A DNA stretch of 64,000 bases. It comes from Fidelibacterota bacterium UBA7301. Lineage in GTDB: Bacteria > Fidelibacterota > Marinisomatia > Marinisomatales > TCS55. Below are positions 11,553 to 18,973 of this stretch, in pieces. The notes below the pieces were generated by a model, which saw only the letters and a list, made by a program, of their open reading frames with translations, was not told the origin of the DNA and did no database searches. The position numbers and the translations under genes were made by a program. The stretch lies in NCBI GenBank assembly GCA_002471845.1, contig DKQT01000032.1, positions 130,028 to 194,027 of the forward strand, written 5' to 3'. Position 1 is the first letter of the stretch, and every line of letters begins with the position of its first letter.

Positions 11553-12872
11553 ATGTTAGGGATTACAATGGCTAAAAATCGTGTTAATGGATTTGAATTT
11601 GTATGTTCGTCAGAAGGTATTGATGAATATAAAATGACATCAAACGACTTAACCATATTGTTAATGGAGGACCATTCTGCACCCGTTGCAACATTCATGG
11701 TTACATATCATGTTGGTTCAAGAAATGAAGCCACAGGACATACGGGCGCCACTCATCTGTTAGAACATTTAATGTTTAAGGGCTCACGGAATTTTAATAA
11801 GGAAACAGGGACGGCCATCTGGACTGAACTCCAAAATATTGGTGCCCAGATAAACGCCACAACCTGGAACGACAGGACCAACTACTTTGAAGTGGTACCC
11901 AGCGAACATCTGGAAAAGGCAATTGCTATCGAAGCCGACAGAATGCGCTTTGCTTTTTTAAAAGATGAGGATCGCCAGCCCGAAATGACGGTTGTTCGCA
12001 ACGAATATGAACGGGGTGAAAACAGCCCCTTTGATGTATTGGATAAAAACATCTGGGCCACGGCCTATCAGGCCCACCCCTACCACCATTCTACCATCGG
12101 CTGGAGATCGGATATTGAAAATGTGTCTACCAAAAGACTTCAGGAATTTTATAATACCTATTATTGGCCGAATAATGCGACAGCGACAATTATAGGTGAT
12201 TTTGACAAAGAACAGGCCCTGGTTCTGATAAAAAAGTATTTTGAGGAACATAGCGCCAGTGATCATAAGGTTCCAGACATGTACACCGAAGAACCTAAGC
12301 AGGAAGGACCGAGACGAACAGTTGTCTCTAGGGCTGGACAAGCGGGTGTTGTGGGTATTGGTCACAAGACTCCGGAGGGTCTCAGCGAAGAAACATATGC
12401 CTTTCAACTGTTGAGCAAGATCCTGTCAGAAGGAAAAACAAGCCGTTTCAATAAGAGCATCATAGACAAAGGCTTGGCCACCTCCATTTTCATGTACGAC
12501 TTCCCCTTTCGAGATAACGGCATGTTCATTACATACGCTTTTCTGACCCCAAACACGGAGCATAAAACTGTAGAAAATATTATTCTAGGGGAATATAAAA
12601 GCATAATTGAGGACGGTGTTTCGGAGGAAGAATTAAGCCGGGCCAAAGCCCAAACACGAGCTACAGTTGCCTTCAGCCGGGATGGGTCCTACGCAGCGGC
12701 CAGCGCTTTGAATGAAGCCATTGCCATTGGGAAGTGGACCTTTTATACAACCTTCGTAGATCGAATTGAGAATGTTTCCACGGATGATATTAAAGAGATT
12801 GCAAATAAATACTTAGTAAGCGATCAGAGCACAACGGGTTGGTTTGTCCCCCAAAAAGAAGGGGTAGAATAA
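11553..12872 (+). CDS. M16-family zinc peptidase, catalytic subunit
   Basis: A 439-residue pitrilysin-type peptidase. The inverted zinc motif HLLEH is at residues 68-72, and the third ligand is E151 in VVRNEYERGENSPF. The C-terminal half repeats the fold without a metal site. There is no signal peptide, so it should be cytoplasmic unless the MLGITMAKNR start is wrong; an in-frame ATG at 11568 is an alternative start. It is followed without a gap by a second M16 gene lacking the metal motif. This matches known heterodimeric M16B pairs such as the mitochondrial processing peptidase and its bacterial relatives. Confidence 0.93.
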   Translation: MLGITMAKNRVNGFEFVCSSEGIDEYKMTSNDLTILLMEDHSAPVATFMVTYHVGSRNEATGHTGATHLLEHLMFKGSRNFNKETGTAIWTELQNIGAQINATTWNDRTNYFEVVPSEHLEKAIAIEADRMRFAFLKDEDRQPEMTVVRNEYERGENSPFDVLDKNIWATAYQAHPYHHSTIGWRSDIENVSTKRLQEFYNTYYWPNNATATIIGDFDKEQALVLIKKYFEEHSASDHKVPDMYTEEPKQEGPRRTVVSRAGQAGVVGIGHKTPEGLSEETYAFQLLSKILSEGKTSRFNKSIIDKGLATSIFMYDFPFRDNGMFITYAFLTPNTEHKTVENIILGEYKSIIEDGVSEEELSRAKAQTRATVAFSRDGSYAAASALNEAIAIGKWTFYTTFVDRIENVSTDDIKEIANKYLVSDQSTTGWFVPQKEGVE

Positions 12873-14156
12873 TTGGGTTTTTTTAAAGATCAGGTCCAGA
12901 CCAAAGAACCTGTCCCCGGCTTCACATCCTATGTGATGTCGACATCAGTAAAGGATGTAATTACTTTTGCCGGGAGCTTTGTTGGTGGTACTGTGTTCAG
13001 CCCCGCAGGCAACCAAAAGATCGCATCACTTACAGCAGCAATGCTGGACAAAGGAACAAAATCAAAAGATAAATATGTCATTAGTGATATGCTGGAATCC
13101 GCAGGGGCCGAGCTGAGCTTTTCAAGCACCCGCCACCACGTTCAGTTTGCAGGGCATTGCCTGAAAAACGATCTTGAAACAGTCATAAAACTTTTAGGCG
13201 AACAACTTCAGACACCCGCGTTCCCCGGGAAAGAACTGAAAATACTGAAAACAAGGTTAATTGGGAATTTAGAGCGCACAAAGGAGGATACAAAAAAGCA
13301 GGCGCTTATAGGATTTTTGCGAAATTTGTACCCGGAAAATCACCCTAACCATAGGCTAACGACTGACAAAGCTATTGATCAAATTTTGGGAACAGGAATG
13401 AAAGATATAAGTACTTTCCACCAGAAAATATATGGGCCGGGGAATTTAAACTTTGCAATAGTAGGCGACGTAATAAGTGATAAAGTTAATGATCTCATAT
13501 ATGAAGTTTTTCATGGTTGGGATGAAAAAAATATAAAGCTGGAAACAAACGGATTAAATGCTTTTCCGGTTGAAAAGAAAGAAGAACAAATTCATATTCC
13601 AGATAAAACAAGCGCAGATATGTATTTGGGCCAGTCAGTGGGGATAGACCGGGATCACGAAGATTATTATCCGCTAATGATGGCAATCTATATACTGGGC
13701 GGCAATTTTTCTGCACGCCTGATGCAGAACGTTAGAGACAAGCAGGGATTAACATATGGAATTGGATCCTCTATAGGGGGTGTTAGTTTTGGTAATGATG
13801 GGTATTGGAGCACGTGGGGTACCTTTGCGCCGGATCTTTTGGATGCGGGAAAAGAGGCAACGATGGAACAGGTATCAGATTGGTACAATAACGGCGCTAC
13901 GTTACAAGAACTTGAGAATAAGAAAACAACATTAACGGGCTCTTTTAAAGTTGGCATGGATTCTACTGGCGGTCTTACGGCAAAAATTTTGTCTAATGCA
14001 GAAAAAAACAGAAGCGTGGAATACTTAGATCAGTATCCGGAAATTATTAGAGGCATTACCTTGAAACAGGTAAACAATGCCATAAAACATTACATCGACC
14101 CAAAAAAGTTAACGCTTGTTATTGCTGGCACCATAGACAAGGCCTCGTGGACGTAA
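12873..14156 (+). CDS. M16-family peptidase homologue, non-catalytic partner
   Basis: 427 residues, starting with TTG immediately after the stop of the catalytic subunit. The fold is M16, with LYPENHPNHR, GPGNLNFAIVGDV and the C-terminal QNVRDKQGLTYGIGS segment, which carries the substrate-binding R/Y pair of the family. Where HxxEH should stand there is only MLDKGTKSKDKY, so no zinc site is present. Such subunits complete the chamber of an M16B heterodimer. The adjacency and the split of roles point to an obligate pair; the substrate is unknown. Confidence 0.9.
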   Translation: MGFFKDQVQTKEPVPGFTSYVMSTSVKDVITFAGSFVGGTVFSPAGNQKIASLTAAMLDKGTKSKDKYVISDMLESAGAELSFSSTRHHVQFAGHCLKNDLETVIKLLGEQLQTPAFPGKELKILKTRLIGNLERTKEDTKKQALIGFLRNLYPENHPNHRLTTDKAIDQILGTGMKDISTFHQKIYGPGNLNFAIVGDVISDKVNDLIYEVFHGWDEKNIKLETNGLNAFPVEKKEEQIHIPDKTSADMYLGQSVGIDRDHEDYYPLMMAIYILGGNFSARLMQNVRDKQGLTYGIGSSIGGVSFGNDGYWSTWGTFAPDLLDAGKEATMEQVSDWYNNGATLQELENKKTTLTGSFKVGMDSTGGLTAKILSNAEKNRSVEYLDQYPEIIRGITLKQVNNAIKHYIDPKKLTLVIAGTIDKASWT

Positions 14157-14602
14157 TACTCATTACTGCTATAACCCAGGATGGGTTTATAGCTCGCCAT
14201 GCCAATGAAGGGGTCACTTGGTCCGAAGACCTTTACTTATTCAAAAAACAGACCTTGGGTTGGCCGGTGATTATGGGCTCCAACACCCACGATTGTTTGC
14301 AAACGGAATTGGAAGGAAGAGACATAATAGTTATACATAGAAACGATGACCCCGGGAAAGTATTGGCCGGTATAAATAGTGAGAAATGCTTTATAGCCGG
14401 GGGAGGAAAAACAAACGCCCGTTTTTCTTCCTTTTTAACTCATCTTTATTTAACACCGCACCCGGTTTTGTTTGGTGGGGGTATCCCCCTGTTTTCTGAT
14501 ACCATTGATGAAATGGGGTTGACTTTTGAAAAAATGATCCCGGTAAATAAAAATAAGGGAATTTTTCAATTTCAATACAGGACAAACTGCAAGATTAATT
14601 AG
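14147..14602 (+). CDS. Dihydrofolate reductase-like / RibD C-terminal family reductase
   Basis: A 151-residue protein beginning with GTG inside the end of the preceding gene (10-base overlap). Residues 1-14 (MDVILITAITQDGF) and PVIMGSNTHDCL near residue 41 match the DHFR/RibD_C fold, followed by IVIHRNDD and the glycine-rich FIAGGGKTNARF near 84 and an LTPHPVLFGGG strand. The C-terminal part is short. It could be a dihydrofolate reductase, a pterin reductase or a RibD-like NADPH reductase. The sequence does not decide between these. Confidence 0.75.
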   Translation: MDVILITAITQDGFIARHANEGVTWSEDLYLFKKQTLGWPVIMGSNTHDCLQTELEGRDIIVIHRNDDPGKVLAGINSEKCFIAGGGKTNARFSSFLTHLYLTPHPVLFGGGIPLFSDTIDEMGLTFEKMIPVNKNKGIFQFQYRTNCKIN

Positions 14603-14642
14603 ACTGTTCCTACAACGGTTTTTGCAGGGTAAATTTAAATTA

Positions 14643-15851
14643 TTATGATTTAGCGCGCTTTGCCTTTACTATTGCCGCTTTAATTTTTCCTCGGACTGCT
14701 TTATTGTCTAAAGCATTGATTTCGTCCATGTCGCCATTGATCCCACCATCAACAAGCCTTAGGATCATTTCTTCTTCAGATTCTTTTCTTGGTTTAGTTG
14801 GATCATTTGGAGTAATGGCAGGAGCAGTTGTAGAAATTTCCGGCATGGGGGGGAGGTCAACAGTGCCGCGCTTAATCTTTACCAGCATTGCTTTGGCTTT
14901 TCCGCGGGTGGGCTTATCGCTTATTGCATTGAGAGGTTCATCATCTCCATCGAGCGCTTTATTTACAGCGTAAGCAATCAAATCCTCTTGGTTGGTAAAG
15001 ACAGGAAAATTTTCACCCCCCCGAGGCTGAGATGTAATGAGCGCTACACCGGCGGTAGGTTCCTCCGAAAGGGCTCTAACATATTTGTTGGGCATAGCAC
15101 CACCCTTCCGTTTGGTCTGTAGCAACACCGCTTTGGCCAACCCCCGGGTTGGCTTGTCTGGAATGGTATTGACTAAATCCATGTTTCCGTCAAGTCCGGC
15201 TTGGACTGCGCGGGCTATGATCGCTTCGCGGCTATATTGGGGGCCCGAGTCATGTACAGTAGAATCATCGTCTTTTTCATCGACGATCTCTTCAGGTATA
15301 AAATATCCTAAGTTATCTAAAATTTTTGATTTATTGTTGGAAAATCCCCATAAAGTCATCCAGGAAAAAAGACCGCGGCTGGTACGGCGGCACGTTACAG
15401 AGGTACCATTCGGTGTTGCGTCAAGATCAAAAACAACCGTCTCTTTGTGAACCGGATTAAAACGCAATTCCAAGGCCAGCTGTTTTTTTTCTTCTAACAC
15501 CATAATTCTGCCCCCGAAGGAAGGTGAAAGACTGAAGGGCCGCAGGCGTATGTAAGCTCCAGGAGCAAAATGAAATTGATCAAAAGAATACTGATGGACA
15601 AAGCGGGAAGACTCAACTACAGGCAAAATGCGCAAAACCCCGGGGAACCAAAAATTGTAATTGGACAATTGCATCAATGTATTCCAAATGACATCAGGAC
15701 GGGACGCAAATTCATGCTTTACAACTGTTTCTGCCGCAAAGGGCTGGAGGTATGTTGATACCTGGCTGGTAATCACTTGTTCGCGGCTCACATCTATTAT
15801 GAACATGGTTACAATTATAAACAGAGCCGCCATAGTAAGGGTTAAAAGCAT
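14643..15851 (-). CDS. START/SRPBCC-like membrane-anchored protein with three 40-residue repeats
   Basis: 402 residues. Residues 1-20 form a membrane anchor. Residues about 43-185 resemble a polyketide-cyclase/SRPBCC fold (VVKHEFASRPDVIWNTLMQ, then strands and RRTSRGLFSWMTLWGF). An acidic linker leads to three ungapped 40-residue repeats at residues 209-248, 289-328 and 360-399. The consensus is roughly acidic-x2-I-x3-AVxxGLDGDMDxINxIxDKPTRGKAKAxLVKxKR. The lysine-rich end of each repeat suggests binding to an acidic partner, but I recognise no named repeat family. The gene is monocistronic, converging on the DHFR-like gene. Function unknown. Confidence 0.75.
   Translation of the reverse strand: MLLTLTMAALFIIVTMFIIDVSREQVITSQVSTYLQPFAAETVVKHEFASRPDVIWNTLMQLSNYNFWFPGVLRILPVVESSRFVHQYSFDQFHFAPGAYIRLRPFSLSPSFGGRIMVLEEKKQLALELRFNPVHKETVVFDLDATPNGTSVTCRRTSRGLFSWMTLWGFSNNKSKILDNLGYFIPEEIVDEKDDDSTVHDSGPQYSREAIIARAVQAGLDGNMDLVNTIPDKPTRGLAKAVLLQTKRKGGAMPNKYVRALSEEPTAGVALITSQPRGGENFPVFTNQEDLIAYAVNKALDGDDEPLNAISDKPTRGKAKAMLVKIKRGTVDLPPMPEISTTAPAITPNDPTKPRKESEEEMILRLVDGGINGDMDEINALDNKAVRGKIKAAIVKAKRAKS
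14655..15227 (-). repeat. Three protein-level 40-residue repeats within the CDS
   Basis: The units are encoded at 15108-15227, 14868-14987 and 14655-14774. All are exactly 40 codons with no gaps, separated by linkers of 40 and 31 codons. DKPTRG-KAKA-L-K-KR is nearly unchanged between units 1 and 2, while unit 3 has DNKAVRGKIKA. The nucleotide sequences have diverged, so this is an old duplication. Confidence 0.8.
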
Positions 15852-15909
15852 TCTAGTTTATCCAAAATTGGAGCGGAATTTTACAGCTTTTATAACAAAT
15901 AATTGAAGG

Positions 15910-15936
15910 AATAGATATAGAAAACAATAGATATAG
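15910..15936. repeat. 11-base direct repeat, two copies
   Basis: AATAGATATAG occurs at 15910-15920 and again at 15926-15936, in the AT-rich gap between the START-like gene and the fpg fragment. It could be a regulator site or chance in AT-rich DNA. Confidence 0.35.
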
Positions 15937-15943
15937 ATTCCTA

Positions 15944-16195
15944 TTATTTTCTTTGGCAGCGTGGGCAAAAATGTGTTCCCCGCTGACCGACATATATTTT
16001 CTTGATAACTCCACCGCAACGATTACACGGCAGCCCCGCCCGCCCAAAAACCATCAATTTATTTTTGTAATTACCGGTGTGTTTTTCGCCATATGAGAAA
16101 CTAATGATTGTAGTTCCATTATCTTTTATGGCGGCCTTTAAAATTGATTGAATAGAGGAATGAAGATTTGTAATTTTTTTAGCCCCCAGAGTCAC
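15944..16195 (-). pseudogene. fpg: C-terminal fragment of formamidopyrimidine-DNA glycosylase
   Basis: Only the last ~83 residues remain. They include the end of the H2TH domain (LHSSIQSILKAAIKDNGTTI) and the complete zinc finger, with cysteines at 57, 60, 77 and 80 (PCNRCGG ... HFCPRCQRK). The N-terminal catalytic domain, with the Pro/Glu active site, is missing. The frame starts at a GTG that has no reason to be a true start. Fpg normally has ~270-290 residues and removes oxidised purines from DNA. The broken end abuts the broken end of a paaK fragment near 16190, so this looks like a recombination scar. Confidence 0.8.
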
Positions 16196-16430
16196 CAGTG
16201 AGATTCAAATCCTTCTTCAAGAGCCACCTCCGTCTGTTAAGCCACCTATGAAAATAAAGGTAGAGCACGGCGAATTCCCGGGTGATTTGAATCAACTCAA
16301 AGCTGGCATAGAAGGACTGTTGCGAGAAAAACTTATTTTTAGCTCAAACGTCGAATTAGTACCTCCGGGTACATTACCTAAATTCGAGTATAAAGCAAAA
16401 CTAGTCAAGAAGGCCTACGAGGACAATTGA
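16188..16430 (+). pseudogene. C-terminal fragment of a phenylacetate-CoA ligase (PaaK)-like protein
   Basis: The frame reads RVTSEIQILLQE, then IKVEHGEFPGDLNQLK, then VELVPPGTLPKFEYKAK. The last stretch is the hallmark of the C-terminal AMP-binding domain of PaaK-type ligases. About 80 residues are left of the usual ~430, and there is no start codon at the break; the first ATG (16248) is internal to the domain. It faces the fpg fragment back-to-back. At its 3' end the stop overlaps the first codons of the IS30 remnant. It is almost certainly not functional. Confidence 0.65.
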
Positions 16431-16906
16431 TTGCCAAAGTAATCGGCGTTGATAAATCGACCGTTAGTCGAGAACTTAAACGTAACAGCGGAAAGCGAGG
16501 CTATAGACCCAAACAGGTCAATGCATTTGCAAAAGACATACAACAGGGGAAGTCTGAAGATCGATTAGATAACATCACTTGGAGCTTTATAAAGTTATTG
16601 ATAGAAAATGACTGGTTTCCAGAACAAATCCAGGATTGGATGAAAGAACATTTATCTTATTCCGTGAGTCATGAATGGATATACCAGTACATCCTTAAAG
16701 ACAAACAAGCTGGTGGTTCTTTGTATCTTCATCCACGCTGCAAAAAGAAAACGAAAAAGCGCTATGGATCCAATGACCGACGAACCAAGGAAAACACTGA
16801 AGATGCGATAAAACGACTGTTGAGTTCTATATCTGGGCAAGTTCATACGATTACATCGGATAATGGAAAAGAGCTTGCCAATCACGAGAAAATCGCAAAA
16901 AGGTAA
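16427..16906 (+). pseudogene. IS30-family transposase remnant
   Basis: 159 codons of an IS30-type transposase that should have 310-390. The helix-turn-helix IAKVIGVDKSTVSRELKRN is at the very start, so the first residues are lost. RYGSNDRR (to residue 119) is followed directly by TKENTEDAIKRLL. Between them roughly 40-50 residues with the first catalytic Asp (GDWEGD-type motif) have been deleted, with the joint near base 16781. The second Asp survives in HTITSDNGKE. The frame then ends at ANHEKIAKR, before the final Glu. I found no terminal inverted repeats. The element is dead. Confidence 0.85.
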
Positions 16907-16911
16907 AAATC

Positions 16912-17700
16912 ATGCTCCTGATATTTATACTTTTAGTTTGGTTTGCTATCCTTGTCATTTTTGGATTCACGACCCCCGCAGGAAAGAATAATTTTTCTGA
17001 CATAGTTTGGTACAGTCACCGCGGCCTTTTAAACCGCGAACCAGAGAATACTTGGGCAGCGTACAAAGCGGCCGTGGATGCCGGTTTTCCCGCTATTGAG
17101 CTGGATGTGGTTTCAACAAAAGATGGTAAAATTATTTGTTCGCACAATTTTGATCTGGAGAAAGCAACTGACAGTAGTGGATATATATATAAAAAAAGAT
17201 GGTCAGAATTAGAGCAGATTAATGCAGCTGCGCACTGGCCCGGGGGGAACAAAAAAATGCCATTGCTTGAAGATGTACTGATAAAATTACCCCGAGGGTA
17301 TATAATTAATATTGAAATTAAAACACGAAAAATTTTTGATGGGTTATCGGCCATCAAAGTTACGCGTATGATTAGGCGCCTCAATATGCAGGGCCGTTCA
17401 ATAATATCCAGTTTTAATCCCTTTTCACTACGACTGGTTAAATGTGTGGATCCATCGATTAAAACAGGCTTTCTGATTCAGACCGTGGGGATGTTATCTT
17501 TTATGCATTTTACAAGGGCGGACTATCTTCATCCTAGGGGCGATATTTTTAATAGCGATTTAAAGAATTATGCAAGGCGGCACAATTTGGAGTTAAACGT
17601 ATGGACTGTGAATACAAAGTGCGGATTAGAATATTTTATAACCCAGGAGGTAAGCGGTGTAATTACGGATTGGAAGGAGCCAAGCCCCAAAGTGTTTTAA
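16912..17700 (+). CDS. Glycerophosphodiester phosphodiesterase family protein
   Basis: 262 residues with an N-terminal membrane segment (residues 1-20). The GDPD TIM-barrel core has HRG at 36-38, the metal-binding pair ExD at 63-65 (AIELDVV) and the second catalytic histidine H78 (CSHNFDLEKATDSSG). Later motifs are YIINIEIK and NVWTVNT. It hydrolyses glycerophosphodiesters to glycerol-3-phosphate and an alcohol. The membrane anchor suggests action at the outer face of the inner membrane. Unlike its neighbours in this scar region, it looks complete. Confidence 0.9.
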   Translation: MLLIFILLVWFAILVIFGFTTPAGKNNFSDIVWYSHRGLLNREPENTWAAYKAAVDAGFPAIELDVVSTKDGKIICSHNFDLEKATDSSGYIYKKRWSELEQINAAAHWPGGNKKMPLLEDVLIKLPRGYIINIEIKTRKIFDGLSAIKVTRMIRRLNMQGRSIISSFNPFSLRLVKCVDPSIKTGFLIQTVGMLSFMHFTRADYLHPRGDIFNSDLKNYARRHNLELNVWTVNTKCGLEYFITQEVSGVITDWKEPSPKVF

Positions 17701-17798
17701 TTTTAATAACGTTGCCCATATTATTTATACTATATACCGCAGTGGCTTCTGTCGGAGAGAGAAAAAGTAATTCTTTTTTAGATTGGGTTGTTTTTGGA

Positions 17799-18006
17799 AC
17801 TGGCGAAGGTTTCACCGCCGACAGAAAAGCGCAAGTACCAGCCCTGTAGTATGAATAAAAGCGGGTCAGCAACGTGCGGTGAAAACGTTCTTATGGAAAA
17901 AAATGGAAAAGAAATCCTCTTGGGGGGAAAGGAAGAATTAATCGTGAAAGAAGGGGAAACCATATTGATCAAGCCGCTAGGTGGCGGAGGGTTTGGAAAA
18001 CCATGA
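17799..18006 (+). pseudogene. C-terminal fragment of a hydantoinase B / oxoprolinase-like protein
   Basis: About 65 residues match the end of HyuB-type proteins: KRKYQP, CGENVLMEKNGKE, ELIVKEGETILIKPLGGGGFG. The glycine-rich tail is diagnostic. The matching residues before KRKYQP (FTADR) lie in the +1 frame, so the fragment also carries a one-base frameshift in the A-run near 17822-17825. Two codons that usually read WG are now CS. The remaining ~500 residues are missing. The stop overlaps the rhodanese ATG (ATGA). This is a decayed tail, the third gene 3' end in this region. Confidence 0.6.
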
Positions 18007-18308
18007 AATCAATCAGTGCCGTAGAATTTAAAAGGTCGAAGAACATATTCACGCTGCTGGATGTCCGGGGCGCGGATGAAATAGCCAAAGCCCGGATTGA
18101 CCCCCATATTCACATTCCGATGAAGGAAATACCGGATCGTTACGTAGAGTTGGACAAAGAAAAGCCGGTGGTTGTAATCTGCCATACCGGTGTCCGGTCA
18201 GCGCACGTATGTTCATACCTAGAGCAGTTCGGTTATGATATGATTAATATGGAGGGCGGAATTGAGGCTTGGTCCTTGACGGTTGATCCGTCTGTGCCGC
18301 GTTACTAG
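18003..18308 (+). CDS. Single-domain rhodanese-like sulfurtransferase
   Basis: 101 residues forming one rhodanese domain. The active-site loop is CHTGVRS with the catalytic cysteine at residue 60, preceded by LLDVRGADE and followed by the GGIEAW motif that closes the fold. Such proteins, like GlpE, carry persulfide sulfur in the cytoplasm. The start overlaps the hydantoinase-like fragment, and the end overlaps a convergent gene by four bases. The acceptor is unknown. Confidence 0.9.
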   Translation: MKSISAVEFKRSKNIFTLLDVRGADEIAKARIDPHIHIPMKEIPDRYVELDKEKPVVVICHTGVRSAHVCSYLEQFGYDMINMEGGIEAWSLTVDPSVPRY

Positions 18309-18949
18309 AGGTGAGAGGTTGTTTTTCCTGATTTCAAAATCCACAGAAAAAACCCAAATCCTCCTGTGAGGCCGACCCCGAAGAGAAACCAGGGAAAGGC
18401 AGATGGCATTACATTGGCCATGAGTTCTTTTCCGGGGAGGAGAAAAGATGTCAGGATTAAAATACAGGCAGCAATCTCAGCTGCCCAAAATTTTGCTCCC
18501 AAAGTTAAATATATTTGTTTTTCACTTAAGTAAAGTCCCGTAATTCCAGCTGCAATCATTCCCAGCGATACGAGTATCGGCGCCAATACTGGACCAGTCC
18601 ATATCCATGGAATCAGAAATAAGATATCCCACACGAGCAGATCCGCCGGCCAGTTTATTAGGATTTTGAGAAACACATAATAAAAAATATCCCACAAGCC
18701 AAAGAGCGCAATAAACACGTAAAATTTGGTTTGGGGTGTTTTTGCGCTCAACTCAGCCGCTGCCCACAGCAGGATCAAAGAAGCAACTTCCCGGATAAGT
18801 TCCACCCGCAGGACCATATCGTTCATCGGTATGTGTAGCAACTGAAATCCGCCGGCATAAAGTATCTGTCTGATGTAAATGACCACCGCCGCTTCAATCA
18901 TGCCGAAGGAAATCCCCCATGCCGCGAGCCAAAACAGGCGTTTTTTCAT
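18305..18949 (-). CDS. Polytopic membrane protein of unknown function
   Basis: 214 residues with about six hydrophobic helices (near 5-28, 55-70, 77-97, 105-135, 152-171 and 183-205). A charged loop around residues 45-55 (LRVELIREVAS) lies after the first helix. I do not recognise a family. It lies 24 bases downstream of purH on the same strand, so it may be the last gene of the pur transcript. Nothing in the sequence links it to purines. Confidence 0.7.
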   Translation of the reverse strand: MKKRLFWLAAWGISFGMIEAAVVIYIRQILYAGGFQLLHIPMNDMVLRVELIREVASLILLWAAAELSAKTPQTKFYVFIALFGLWDIFYYVFLKILINWPADLLVWDILFLIPWIWTGPVLAPILVSLGMIAAGITGLYLSEKQIYLTLGAKFWAAEIAACILILTSFLLPGKELMANVMPSAFPWFLFGVGLTGGFGFFLWILKSGKTTSHL

Positions 18950-18973
18950 TGCATAACGACCGTATTAAATATT

